Source: FEB-7 sp963698265
GTDB lineage: Bacteria > Pseudomonadota > Gammaproteobacteria > Burkholderiales > Usitatibacteraceae
DNA: 64,000 bases
Assembly (NCBI GenBank): GCA_963698265.1
Contig: CAVOQC010000004.1
Span: 558,001-622,000, forward strand
Direction of reading: 5' to 3'
The position numbers and the translations under genes were made by a program. The notes under the pieces were generated by a model. It made no database searches and was not told the origin of the DNA. It saw nothing but the letters and a program-made list of their open reading frames with translations. Below, in pieces: positions 17,731 through 26,831 of the stretch (the first letter of the stretch is position 1; the number at the start of each line of letters is the position of its first letter).

Positions 17731-19365
17731 ATGTCCAAGCCCTACGCCGGCGGCCTCGAGCGCAACGCCGCGAACTACACCCCGCTCACGCCCGTGTCCT
17801 TCCTCGCCAAGGCGGCGAGCGTCTACCCCGACCGCGTCGCGGTGATCCACGGCGGGCTGCGCCGGCCCTGGAAGGACGTGTACGCGCGCTGCCGCCGCCT
17901 CGCCTCGGCGCTCGCGAAGAGAGGGGTCGAGCGGGGCGACACCGTCGCCGCGATGCTGCCCAACGTCCCGGCGATGGTGGAACTGCACTTCGGGCCGGCG
18001 ATGATCGGCGCGGTGTTGAACACCCTCAACACGCGCCTGGATGCGGAGGCCATCGCCTTCATGCTCGACCACGGGGAGGCGAAAGTGCTCTTCACCGACC
18101 GCGAGTTCTCCGGGACCGTCGAACGCGCGCTGGCGCTCTGCAAGGCGAAGCCGGTCGTGATCGACGTGGACGATGCGCTGCACGAGGGCGGCAGCTTCCT
18201 CGGCGAGACGGAGTACGAGGCCTTCATCGCCGAAGGCGACGCGGAATTCGACTGGACCTTTCCGCCGGACGAGTGGGATGCGATCGCGCTCAACTATACC
18301 TCCGGGACGACGGGCAACCCCAAGGGCGTGGTCTACCACTACCGGGGCGCGTACCTGAACGCGATCAACAACATCCTCGACTGGTCGATGCCCAAGCACG
18401 CGGTGTATCTCTGGACGCTGCCGATGTTCCACTGCAATGGCTGGTGCTTCAACTGGACCATGGCGGCCGCGGCGGGAACGAACGTGTGCCTGCGCAAGGT
18501 CGACCCGAAGCTCATCCTCGACCTCATTCGGGAGCACGGGGTCACGCACTACTGCGGCGCGCCCATCGTGCATTCGATGCTCCTCAACGCGCCGGCCGAA
18601 TGGAAGCAGGGCATCGACCACGAGGTGCACTGCCTGGTCGCGGCTGCGCCACCGCCGGCCGCGGTCATCGAGGGCATGGGACGCATGGGTTTCGACATCA
18701 CCCACGTCTACGGGCTCACCGAGACCTACGGGCCGGCGGCGGTCTGCGCGAAGCACCCGGAATGGTCGGCGTTGCCGCTCGAGGAGCAGGTCCGGCGCAA
18801 CGGCCGGCAGGGGGTGGCCTACCTGCTCGAGGAGTCGATGGCCGTCCTCGACCCGCAGACGCTCGAGCCGGTTCCCCGTGACGCCGAGACCATGGGCGAG
18901 ATCATGTTCCGCGGCAACATCACCATGAAGGGCTACCTGAAGAACCCGAAAGCCACCGAGGAGGCCTTTCGCGGTGGCTGGTTCCATTCCGGCGACCTCG
19001 CGGTGATGCAGGCCGACGGGTACGTGAAGATCAAGGACCGCTCCAAGGACGTGATCATCTCGGGCGGGGAGAACATTTCCTCGCAGGAAGTCGAGGACGT
19101 GCTCTTCGGTCACCCCGCGGTGATGCTCGCGGCGGTGGTCGCCCAGCCCGACCAGAAGTGGGGCGAGACGCCGTGCGCGTTCATCGAGCTGAAGGATGGG
19201 GCGAGCGCGACCGAGTCGGAGATCGTGGAGTTCTGCCGCGGGCGCATGGCGCGCTTCAAGGTTCCCAGGCGCGTGGTCTTTGGCGCGCTTCCGAAGACAT
19301 CCACCGGGAAGATCCAGAAGTACCTGCTGCGCGAGCGCGTGAAGAGCGCGAGCGCCATCGAATAG
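17731..19365 (+). CDS. Acyl-CoA synthetase (AMP-forming), DmdB-like, copy 1
   Basis: A 544-aa member of the ANL superfamily, related to the medium/short-chain acyl-CoA and 3-methylmercaptopropionyl-CoA ligases. The P-loop is YTSGTTGNPKGVVYHYRG. The substrate-side region is LPMFHCNGWCFNW, and VYGLTETYGP, SKDVIISGGENISS and the catalytic lysine in KTSTGKIQKYLL are present. The ATG sits behind GGGAGAG, 20 bases after folD; a GTG overlapping the folD stop is an alternative start. A close paralogue is at 33214. The substrate cannot be read from the sequence; short- to medium-chain or branched acids are most likely. Confidence 0.87.
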   Translation: MSKPYAGGLERNAANYTPLTPVSFLAKAASVYPDRVAVIHGGLRRPWKDVYARCRRLASALAKRGVERGDTVAAMLPNVPAMVELHFGPAMIGAVLNTLNTRLDAEAIAFMLDHGEAKVLFTDREFSGTVERALALCKAKPVVIDVDDALHEGGSFLGETEYEAFIAEGDAEFDWTFPPDEWDAIALNYTSGTTGNPKGVVYHYRGAYLNAINNILDWSMPKHAVYLWTLPMFHCNGWCFNWTMAAAAGTNVCLRKVDPKLILDLIREHGVTHYCGAPIVHSMLLNAPAEWKQGIDHEVHCLVAAAPPPAAVIEGMGRMGFDITHVYGLTETYGPAAVCAKHPEWSALPLEEQVRRNGRQGVAYLLEESMAVLDPQTLEPVPRDAETMGEIMFRGNITMKGYLKNPKATEEAFRGGWFHSGDLAVMQADGYVKIKDRSKDVIISGGENISSQEVEDVLFGHPAVMLAAVVAQPDQKWGETPCAFIELKDGASATESEIVEFCRGRMARFKVPRRVVFGALPKTSTGKIQKYLLRERVKSASAIE

Positions 19366-19382
19366 CAAAGGGCTGAAATCCC

Positions 19383-20249
19383 TTGGACGCGAACGCCGCC
19401 ACGCCCGAACCGACGCGCACCGGATCGGTCCGCTGCCTCGATCCCCACGGATTCCACCGCCTGCGCTGGGTGGAGTGGGGCGACCGGGACAATCCGCGCG
19501 TGCTCGTGTGCGCCCACGGCCTCACGCGCTGCGGGCGGGACTTCGACTTCCTCGCCTCGCGGCTGGCGGATGCCTACCGGGTCGTCTGCCCCGACATCGC
19601 CGGCCGCGGCTTGAGCGACCGGCTCGCCGACCCGGCCGATTACGGCTATCCCGTGTACTGCGCGGACATGGCCACGATGCTGGCTGCGATCGGCGCCGAG
19701 TCGGTCGACTGGGTGGGAACCTCCATGGGAGGGCTGCTCGGCATGCTGCTCGCCGCCATCCCGCGCACGCCCGTGGGCAAGCTCGTGATGAACGACGTGG
19801 GAAGCGTCGTCCCCAGGGCCGCGCTGGAGCGCATCGCCGCCTACGTGGGACGCGACCCGGCATTCGAGTCCCTCGAGGCGCTGGAAGCGGCGATGCGGGC
19901 GGTGAGCCCGTTCGGGGCGCTCGATGCCGCACAGTGGCGCCACCTCGCGGCGCACGTGGCGTTTCGCGACGACGCGGGACGCTGGCGCTTTCGATACGAC
20001 CCGGGCATCGCGCTGCCTTTCCGGGCGGCTGCGCTGGCCGACGCAGACCTCCGGGGGGCGTGGCGGGCGGTGCGCGGCCCGGTGCTTGTGATCCGGGGCG
20101 CGCAATCGGATCTCCTCACCCCGGAGGTCCTCGCCGGCATGCTCGAGCGACCCGGCACCGAAAGCCTCGTCGTCGAGGGCGTGGGTCATGCGCCCATGCT
20201 CATGGACGAAGCGCAGGTCGCGGCGGTGCGCGCGTTCCTGCTCGCGTGA
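19383..20249 (+). CDS. Alpha/beta-hydrolase
   Basis: A 288-aa alpha/beta-hydrolase-fold protein. The oxyanion-region motif is CAHGLTRCGRDF. The nucleophile elbow is GTSMGG with the catalytic Ser, the acid is probably in LLTPE, and the catalytic His is in GVGHAP. It begins with TTG, 17 bases after the ligase stop; no ATG occurs earlier in the coding-like part. Similar proteins are esterases or C-C hydrolases; the substrate is unknown. It is tightly linked to the acyl-CoA ligase upstream and the oxidoreductase downstream (10-base spacing), so a shared catabolic function is likely. Confidence 0.82.
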   Translation: MDANAATPEPTRTGSVRCLDPHGFHRLRWVEWGDRDNPRVLVCAHGLTRCGRDFDFLASRLADAYRVVCPDIAGRGLSDRLADPADYGYPVYCADMATMLAAIGAESVDWVGTSMGGLLGMLLAAIPRTPVGKLVMNDVGSVVPRAALERIAAYVGRDPAFESLEALEAAMRAVSPFGALDAAQWRHLAAHVAFRDDAGRWRFRYDPGIALPFRAAALADADLRGAWRAVRGPVLVIRGAQSDLLTPEVLAGMLERPGTESLVVEGVGHAPMLMDEAQVAAVRAFLLA

Positions 20250-20259
20250 GGATCGCCCG

Positions 20260-21867
20260 ATGAGCAGGCCTTCGGCCGGGTTCGACGCGGCGATCGTCGG
20301 TGCGGGCCACAACGGGCTCGTGTGCGCCTGCTATCTCGCGAAGGCGGGGCTGCGGGTGGGCGTCTTCGAGCGGCGCGAAGTCGTCGGCGGCGCGGCGGTG
20401 ACCGAGGAATTCCACCCCGGGTTCCGCAATTCCGCGGCGAGCTACACCGTGAGCCTGCTCAACCCGAAGGTGATCCGCGACCTGCACCTGGCCGACCACG
20501 GCCTCGCGATCGTCGAGCGCCCGCTGGCGAACTTCCTGCCCACGGAGGATGGCCGCTACCTCAAGTCCGGAGGCGGGCTCGAGGCCACCCAGCGCGAGAT
20601 CGCGAAATTTTCGTCACGGGACGCCGGGCGCCTTCCCGCCTACTTCGAGCGACTCGAGCGCGTGGCCGACGTGCTGCGAGACCTGCTGCTCGAGACTCCC
20701 CCCAACGTGGGCGGGGGCATCGCGGAGCTTTTTCGCGCGTGGAAGACCGGGCGGCGGCTCGAGCGCCTGAGCCTGGAGGCCAAGCGCGACGTGCTCGACC
20801 TCTTCACGATGGCCGCCGGCGACTGGCTGGACCGGTGGTTCGAGTCGGACCCCGTGAAGGCCTGCTTCGGCTTCGACAGCGTGGTGGGCAACTTCGCCAG
20901 CCCGCGCACGCCTGGAACGGCCTATGTGCTGCTGCACCACGTCTTCGGCGAGGTGAACGGCAATCGCGGCGCGTGGGGCCACGCGATCGGCGGCATGGGC
21001 GCGATCAGCCAGGCGCTCGCGGCGGAAGCGACCGCGCTCGGGGTGACGATCCGCACCGGCATCGCGGTCGAGCGGATCCTGGAGGAGGGCGGCCGCGCGG
21101 CCGGGCTTGGGCTCGCCGACGGCACCGTGGTCCCGGCGCGATGCGTCGTGGCGAACGCCAACCCGAAGTTGGTCGCAAGCCTTGCCGGCGGGCCCGCATG
21201 GCCGGAAGCGTTCGCGCACTACCAGTGCGAGAGCGCGACCTTCCGCATGAACGTCGCGCTCTCCGAGCTTCCCGACTTCGCTTGCCTGCCGGGAAAGACG
21301 GCGGCGGCGCACCACGGGGCGGGCATCATCCTCGCGCCCACGCTCGCCTACATGGACCGCGCGCACGCGAGCGCGGCCGAGGCGGGCTGGTCGCGCGAGC
21401 CCATTGTGGAGGTGCTCATCCCCAGTACCCTCGATGCGACGCTCGCGCCTGCCGGCGCCCACGTGGCGAGCCTCTTCTGCCAGCACTTCCGCTACGCGCT
21501 GCCGCAGGGGCGCCGCTGGGAGGACGAGCGCGAGAACGCCGCCGATGCGGTGATCGACCTCGTCACGCGCCACGCGCCGAACTTCCGCGCGAGCGTCCTC
21601 GCCCGCCGCCTCCTGTCGCCGCTGGACCTCGAACGCGAGTTCGGGCTCGTGGGCGGCGACATCTTCCACGGCAAGCTCACGCTGAACCAGCTCTTCAGCG
21701 CGCGACCCGTGCTGGGGCATGGCAGCTACCGGATGCCGCTCGAGGGGCTCTACCTGTGCGGGGCGGGCGCGCACCCGGGCGGGGGGGTCACCGGCGTTCC
21801 GGGGCACAACGCCGCGCGGGAAGTGGTGCGCGACTGGCGGCGCGGGGGCCGCTGGCGGAAGGCTTGA
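20260..21867 (+). CDS. FAD-dependent oxidoreductase, PYROXD2/CrtI-like
   Basis: A 535-aa flavoprotein related to phytoene-desaturase-type oxidoreductases and animal PYROXD2. The N-terminal dinucleotide site is AAIVGAGHNGLVCACYLAKAG, followed by VFERREVVGGAAVTEE. The C-terminal FAD-contact region is GLYLCGAGAHPGGGVTGVPGHNAARE. No carotenoid gene is nearby, so carotenoid desaturation is unlikely. The physiological substrate of this subgroup in bacteria is not established. The ATG is 10 bases after the hydrolase stop, suggesting an operon that ends here in a short convergent spacer. Confidence 0.85.
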   Translation: MSRPSAGFDAAIVGAGHNGLVCACYLAKAGLRVGVFERREVVGGAAVTEEFHPGFRNSAASYTVSLLNPKVIRDLHLADHGLAIVERPLANFLPTEDGRYLKSGGGLEATQREIAKFSSRDAGRLPAYFERLERVADVLRDLLLETPPNVGGGIAELFRAWKTGRRLERLSLEAKRDVLDLFTMAAGDWLDRWFESDPVKACFGFDSVVGNFASPRTPGTAYVLLHHVFGEVNGNRGAWGHAIGGMGAISQALAAEATALGVTIRTGIAVERILEEGGRAAGLGLADGTVVPARCVVANANPKLVASLAGGPAWPEAFAHYQCESATFRMNVALSELPDFACLPGKTAAAHHGAGIILAPTLAYMDRAHASAAEAGWSREPIVEVLIPSTLDATLAPAGAHVASLFCQHFRYALPQGRRWEDERENAADAVIDLVTRHAPNFRASVLARRLLSPLDLEREFGLVGGDIFHGKLTLNQLFSARPVLGHGSYRMPLEGLYLCGAGAHPGGGVTGVPGHNAAREVVRDWRRGGRWRKA

Positions 21868-21907
21868 CCCGACCCCCGGAAGGCGTACGGATCCGGCGCC
21901 CCGGGCC

Positions 21908-22717
21908 TCAGGACTTCCAGTTCGGCGCGCGCTTGCCGAGGAAGGCGTCCACGCCCTCGACGGCGGACGGCGCCACCATGTTGCAGGCGATCGTGCGGGA
22001 CGCGTCGTCGTAGGCCGCCGCGATGCCCGCCTCGAGTTGGCGATAGAAGAGGGCCTTGCCGAGCGCGAGGGAGTCGCGTGGCTTGGACTTGAGGCTGGCC
22101 GCGAGTGCCGCCACCGTCTCCATCAGCCGATCTCCAGGGCAGACCCGGTTCACAAGCCCCCAGTCGAGGGCGGTATCGGCGTCGATGAACTCGCCCGTGA
22201 AGAGCATTTCGGCGGCTCTCTTGCGCGAGAGGTTTCGCGACAGCGCCACCGCGGGCGTGGAGCAGAAGAGGCCCAGGTTGATGCCCGAGGTGGCGAACCG
22301 GGCGTTGTCCGCCGCCACCGCGAGGTCGCACTGCGCGGCGAGCTGGCATCCCGCTGCGGTCGCGATACCGTTCACCGCGGCGATGACAGGCTGGGGCAAG
22401 GCGACGAGCTTCTGCATCATGGCGCTGCAGGTGGCGAACAGGTCAGCCACTTCCCGCTCGCCGGGCAAGCCCTTCATTTCCTTCAGGTCGTGGCCGGCGC
22501 AGAAAGCCGGTCCCGCGCCGGTGATCACGACCACGCGCACGGCCTTGTCCGCGGCGATCGCATCCAGCGCGCCGTGAAGCGCGTAGAGCAGGGAAGCCGA
22601 CAACGCGTTGTATTGCCGGGGCCGGTTCAGGGTGAGTACCGCAACACCCTCTTCGTCGTGGCGCTGCAGCACTGCGGCCTCGGGATTGGCGATGGCAGGG
22701 GAGGCGGTCTCGTCCAT
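21908..22717 (-). CDS. Crotonase-family protein, ECHDC3-like
   Basis: A 269-aa enoyl-CoA hydratase/isomerase-fold protein with the oxyanion-hole segments CAGHDLKEM and NGIATAAGCQL. Where hydratases have GCEL with the first catalytic Glu, this protein has GCQL. Where they have the PE of the second Glu it reads TSGINLGL. Both catalytic glutamates are therefore missing, as in the ECHDC3 subfamily, and hydratase activity is doubtful. It is transcribed toward the PYROXD2-like gene. A minus-strand promoter is proposed at 22764-22791. The role is unknown. Confidence 0.85.
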   Translation of the reverse strand: MDETASPAIANPEAAVLQRHDEEGVAVLTLNRPRQYNALSASLLYALHGALDAIAADKAVRVVVITGAGPAFCAGHDLKEMKGLPGEREVADLFATCSAMMQKLVALPQPVIAAVNGIATAAGCQLAAQCDLAVAADNARFATSGINLGLFCSTPAVALSRNLSRKRAAEMLFTGEFIDADTALDWGLVNRVCPGDRLMETVAALAASLKSKPRDSLALGKALFYRQLEAGIAAAYDDASRTIACNMVAPSAVEGVDAFLGKRAPNWKS

Positions 22718-22763
22718 GGGCGCTCCGGGGGTGCAATACGAGTGGATTCGCGTCGATTATCGC

Positions 22764-22791
22764 ATTGTATTTGTTGGGAAAGTCGACACAA
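22764..22791 (-). promoter_or_regulatory. Candidate sigma70 promoter for the ECHDC3-like gene
   Basis: On the minus strand TTGTGT (22791-22786) and TACAAT (22769-22764) are separated by 16 bases in a locally AT-rich stretch. Transcription would start about 40 bases before the ATG at 22717. The spacing and the -10 element are good, while the -35 is imperfect. Confidence 0.45.
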
Positions 22792-22809
22792 ATGCTGCCG
22801 AATCCACGA

Positions 22810-22838
22810 TTGCAAACCCGGAGGCTTGCGCATAGTAT
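22810..22838 (+). promoter_or_regulatory. Candidate sigma70 promoter for the outer-membrane/FecR gene pair
   Basis: TTGCAA (22810-22815), 17 bases, TAGTAT (22833-22838). It lies in the 236-base spacer between two divergent genes and would give a leader of about 110 bases before 22954. The rest of the spacer shows no clear gene or repeat. Confidence 0.45.
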
Positions 22839-22953
22839 CTGTGGACCAATGGAAGGCTGGGTGTTTTGTCCTTGGTTTTCAGCGAACAAGAATCAGGACT
22901 GCATCCGGTCTGTGAGACAACCGGCCCATTCAGTAACTGAAGCGAGAGCTGCC

Positions 22954-24333
22954 ATGGAACCTTGCGTACGTTGGACGTCCCGCCTCGCCGTGCTGGTCCT
23001 GGCCGCCTCGTTCGCGGCCCCCGCCCTGGCGGACCCGGCGGCCCTCGAGCGGGCGAGACGCCTGCTGAACGAGGCGAACCCGAAGCAGGCCTACATGGAG
23101 CTCGTGAAGCTCGAGGCGCAGCTTTCCGGCACCATCGAGTTCGACTACCTGCTGGGCGTGGCTTCCCTCGACAGCGGCAAGCTCGAGGACGCGATCGTGG
23201 CCTTCGAGCGCGTGCTCGCGCTCAACCCCAACCATGCGGGCGCCCAGATGGACCTGGCGCGCACTTTCTTCGCGGCCGGCTCCTTCGACCTTGCGGAATC
23301 CGCGTTCCGGGAACTCGCCAACAGCAATCCGCCGGCGCTTGCCCAGCAGTCGATCAACCGCTACCTCGAGGCGATCGAGTCGCGCAAGCGGCAGACCACG
23401 CCCGGCTGGCGGGGTTGGGCTGAACTCGGCATGGGGTACGACAGCAACATAACCGGCGTGCCCACGGATTTCGGGGGCGCGGCGCAGCAGTCCTTCGGCC
23501 TCATCGGGATCGAGGCGACGGGCAATTCCATCAAGCGCAAGGCCGGTTTCGGCACGGCGGCCGGTTCGGCCGAGTATTCCCTGCCCATCACGCGCGGCTG
23601 GACGCTCTTCGCGGGAGCGGATGCCCGGGTGAGGGGCTACGACGGCGAGTCGAACTACAACTCGGCGGCGGGCGACGTGCGTGCGGGAGGCTCGCTCAAC
23701 GACGGCCCGACGCAGTGGCGCCTGATGGCCGGCTTCCAGGCCTTCAACCAGGACGGCGAGGCACCCGGCGACCCGCAACCCACCAACGACCGGCGCACGG
23801 CCAACGTGCAGGGCGACTGGAAATTCACCCTCGATCCCAAGACACAGGTGGGCCTGAACGTGCAGTACGCCCGCGTCCGATTTCCGGAAAACGAGGTAGA
23901 GGACTTCAACCAGATATTCCTCAGCGCCTCGTGGCTGCGCTCCTTCGAGACGAAGGGCGTGCCGCTGCTCTACCTCACGGCGTTCGTGAGCGACGATCGG
24001 GCCGTGAACAAGCTCTTCGACGGCGAGACCGACAAGAGCAAGAACCTCGTGGGCGTGCGCAGCTACCTGCAGTACTCGCTCACGCCCCGTCTGAGCGCCT
24101 TCAATGGCCTGGGCTACGTCATGCGCCGCGACAAGGACGAGTTCGCCCGCGCGACGACGGTGGAGAAGGGCAAGGACAAGTTCGCCGAGCTGCTCCTGGG
24201 GCTCAACTGGCAGTTCCGGAAATCCTGCGCGGTGCGTGCCCAGTACTCGTACACGCGCAACGATTCCAACATTTCGATCTACGACTTCAATCGCAGCGAG
24301 GTCTCGACGGCCGTGCGCTGCGAGTTCAACTAG
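22954..24333 (+). CDS. TPR plus outer-membrane beta-barrel protein, Slam/DUF560-like
   Basis: A 459-aa exported protein. The signal peptide spans residues 1-26 (cleavage after ALA). A helical TPR-like region follows at about 28-145 (LLGVASLDSGKLEDAIVAFERVL, LARTFFAAGSFDLAESAF). From about residue 152 to the end alternating amphipathic strands typical of an outer-membrane barrel appear, opening with GWAELGMGYDSNITG and ending VRCEFN. A short TPR domain before a barrel of about 300 residues is the layout of Slam (DUF560, type XI secretion) translocators. It is followed after 12 bases by a FecR/TbpB-like protein that could be its cargo. Family membership is inferred from architecture and the DSN motif, not from a search. 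Confidence 0.68.
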   Translation: MEPCVRWTSRLAVLVLAASFAAPALADPAALERARRLLNEANPKQAYMELVKLEAQLSGTIEFDYLLGVASLDSGKLEDAIVAFERVLALNPNHAGAQMDLARTFFAAGSFDLAESAFRELANSNPPALAQQSINRYLEAIESRKRQTTPGWRGWAELGMGYDSNITGVPTDFGGAAQQSFGLIGIEATGNSIKRKAGFGTAAGSAEYSLPITRGWTLFAGADARVRGYDGESNYNSAAGDVRAGGSLNDGPTQWRLMAGFQAFNQDGEAPGDPQPTNDRRTANVQGDWKFTLDPKTQVGLNVQYARVRFPENEVEDFNQIFLSASWLRSFETKGVPLLYLTAFVSDDRAVNKLFDGETDKSKNLVGVRSYLQYSLTPRLSAFNGLGYVMRRDKDEFARATTVEKGKDKFAELLLGLNWQFRKSCAVRAQYSYTRNDSNISIYDFNRSEVSTAVRCEFN

Positions 24334-24345
24334 GGAGACACGGCC

Positions 24346-26727
24346 ATGCTCCAGCGCAAGAAGCTCCATTGCATTCTCGTACTCGGCGGCCTGGCCGGTG
24401 CAGGGCCGGTTTTCGGGCAAAGCGGCACTTTCACGTTCGTCACGGGCGAAGTGAGCGTGCAGAAGAGCAGCGGGCAGCGCGTGGCGGTCACGCGCGGCAC
24501 CCCGGTTGACTCCGGCGACGCTATCGTCACGGGTTCGCGGGGCATGGCGCAGCTCACCATGGTGGACCAGGCGAAGATCTCGCTCCGGCCCAACACCCAG
24601 TTCCAGATCGAGCAGTACGCCGACCGGCCGGATTCCGACCAGGGCGGGCTGCTGAGCCTGCTGCGGGGCACCTTGCGCACCTTCACGGGCCTCATCGCCG
24701 CACGCAACCGCGACCGCTTCGTGATGAAGACGAAGGTCGCCACGGTGGGCATCCGCGGGTCCGGCAACGTGCTCTTCGCGGGCACGGCGGCCGACTGCGA
24801 CCCGGACAAGGTCGACGCCTCGGGCGCGGGTTGCGACATCACCGTGAACCACACCATCGAAGGCAGCCACGCGGTCACCTTCGGCGACTTCAGCGGGCCC
24901 GGGCTGCCGCCGCAGCAGGGCGGGGCGCAGACGCTCATCACCGGTCCGGGGCAGACGGTGCTCGTCACCGGCAAGGGCGACGTGCGCTTCATCCCGACGC
25001 CGCAGTTCATCGCCGACTCGTCCACGAATCCCACGGGTGCGACCAAGGAAACGGGCGGCGGGGAAGGCGGGGGCGCCACGCGCAATTTCGGGCCGAACGA
25101 CGGCAGCGGCTCGAGCACCCGGCAGGGCACGAGGACGTACGTCCCCGTGGGCAACAACGGCCTCGGATTCACGATCATCGACACCGCCGGCATAGGCTCC
25201 GACCCGTCGACGCTGCGCGACGTGGTGATCGCTGCCGCGGGCGGGCCCTTCGAGGGCCAGGCGGTGGCCGCGGACGTCACGCTGGAAAGCGGTGCGCTTC
25301 GCTCCTACCGGGCCTACGCGGGATCCCTCAGCAGCATCGTGCCCGCCATCGCCGGCGGCACCCAGCGCGAAGTGCAAACGGTGTCGGCCGGCTCGGCCAC
25401 GTTCACGCTCGGCCGCTGGGAGAACGGCACGCTGGGCTTTGCCGGGCCGGACAGCACCATCACCGTGCCGGGCAGCGTCCACTGGATCTACGCGAACTCG
25501 GGCTACCCGACCTACCTCTCCGACGTGCTCACCGGCACGGCGACCTACACGCTGGCCGCCGCCACCTCGCCCACGAACCAGTTCAACACCGCCGGTTCCC
25601 TGGGCAGCGCAACGCTGAACGTGAACTTCTCGAACCGCACCCTCGACGCCGCCCTCGCGATCACGATTCCCGGCGCGGGAGGCAACGCCGGCGGCAGCTG
25701 GTCGATGACCGCCCGGGGCGTGCCGGTGGCGCTCAATGCGTTCTATGCCTCCAGCGCGGACCGGCTCGTGGTGACCAATACGGTGTCCGGCGCGTCGTCG
25801 TCGAACAACTCCGACCTTTCGGGGAGCATCGAAGGCAGCTTCGTGGGCTCCGCCCTCCAGGGCGCGATCGTGGGCTACGGCCTGAGCGACCAGACGTCCG
25901 CCAACCCGGTGAACCACAACGTGGTCTCCGGCGTGGCCGGATTCAGCGGGCCGGTCCGCACGGAATCGCCGGCCTTCCGGGACGGCCTGGTGTCGGATCC
26001 GACCGGAAGCCTCGCGAGCGGCGTGACCCAGGTGCGCACCTACGCGACCGCGAACCGGCCCGACGAATTCGCGAGCAACGATTCGGGCGGCTTGATCGAG
26101 TTCGCCGCTCCCTACTCGTCCCTCGGCGGCCACGCCAGGTATGCGCTCGGCAGCGCCACCGTGCAGCAGGCCGGGACGGATCCGGAGACGGGCCTCGCGT
26201 GGGGACGCTGGTCCGGCGGAACGGCCACGGTAACCGGCAACGGCCAGACGGCGAACCTGAACCTCTCGAGCTCGAGCCTGCATTACATCTTCTCCGGCAC
26301 GCAGAACGCACCGGTGAACCTGCCCCTCACCGGCACCGCCACCTACGACGTGGTCGGCTCGACGAGCCCCACGGACAACCTCGGGCACGTGGGCGCGCTG
26401 AACAGCGCCTCGCTCGCGGCGAACTTCACCAACCGCACGGCTGACGCGACGGTGAATTTCGCGATCAACGGCCAGACCTGGAATGGGGTCGCGAACTCGA
26501 TGCCGATCTACCGCGACCAGTATTTCTCCGCCTACACGCCGAGCATGGTCCCGGGGGCTTCTTCCACGTCGCAACTGCTCCTCACCTGCATGCCCAATTG
26601 CGGGCCGATCACCGGCGGCAGCCTCGACGGCTTCTTCGCGGGCCGGACCGGAGAGGGCGCGGGAGTAAACTACAACTTCAACGGCAACGCCGGTGCGGTC
26701 GCCTTCAGGCGCCGCGGCGGCGGATAA
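24346..26727 (+). CDS. FecR-domain protein with duplicated TbpB-like beta domain
   Basis: A 793-aa secreted protein. It has a signal peptide (about 1-24) with no lipobox cysteine. A FecR domain spans about residues 34-145 (GEVSVQKSSGQRV, LRPNTQFQIEQY, VATVGIRGSGNVLF), followed by a Gly/Ser/Thr-rich linker (225-265). Two related beta-rich repeats lie at about 350-515 and 615-785. Both contain a GRW, then SxHxI, LTGTATY, TSPT, and a SAxLxxNFxNRTxDA block. This block plus late SGS(I/L)xGxF strands recall the TbpB-type handle/barrel fold of Slam-dependent cargo. An AGGGAGA site precedes the ATG, 12 bases after the barrel gene. FecR here is a secreted module, not the anti-sigma factor. Surface exposure is inferred. 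Confidence 0.72.
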   Translation: MLQRKKLHCILVLGGLAGAGPVFGQSGTFTFVTGEVSVQKSSGQRVAVTRGTPVDSGDAIVTGSRGMAQLTMVDQAKISLRPNTQFQIEQYADRPDSDQGGLLSLLRGTLRTFTGLIAARNRDRFVMKTKVATVGIRGSGNVLFAGTAADCDPDKVDASGAGCDITVNHTIEGSHAVTFGDFSGPGLPPQQGGAQTLITGPGQTVLVTGKGDVRFIPTPQFIADSSTNPTGATKETGGGEGGGATRNFGPNDGSGSSTRQGTRTYVPVGNNGLGFTIIDTAGIGSDPSTLRDVVIAAAGGPFEGQAVAADVTLESGALRSYRAYAGSLSSIVPAIAGGTQREVQTVSAGSATFTLGRWENGTLGFAGPDSTITVPGSVHWIYANSGYPTYLSDVLTGTATYTLAAATSPTNQFNTAGSLGSATLNVNFSNRTLDAALAITIPGAGGNAGGSWSMTARGVPVALNAFYASSADRLVVTNTVSGASSSNNSDLSGSIEGSFVGSALQGAIVGYGLSDQTSANPVNHNVVSGVAGFSGPVRTESPAFRDGLVSDPTGSLASGVTQVRTYATANRPDEFASNDSGGLIEFAAPYSSLGGHARYALGSATVQQAGTDPETGLAWGRWSGGTATVTGNGQTANLNLSSSSLHYIFSGTQNAPVNLPLTGTATYDVVGSTSPTDNLGHVGALNSASLAANFTNRTADATVNFAINGQTWNGVANSMPIYRDQYFSAYTPSMVPGASSTSQLLLTCMPNCGPITGGSLDGFFAGRTGEGAGVNYNFNGNAGAVAFRRRGGG

Positions 26728-26831
26728 TGCCGTGATGGAAAATGAGGACAATCCGAACAGGCCCGCCCGCAAGGGTGGTGCACGAAGGGATGGGCCCGCT
26801 TGGCGCGGGCGCATCCGGACGGAGGTGTGAC

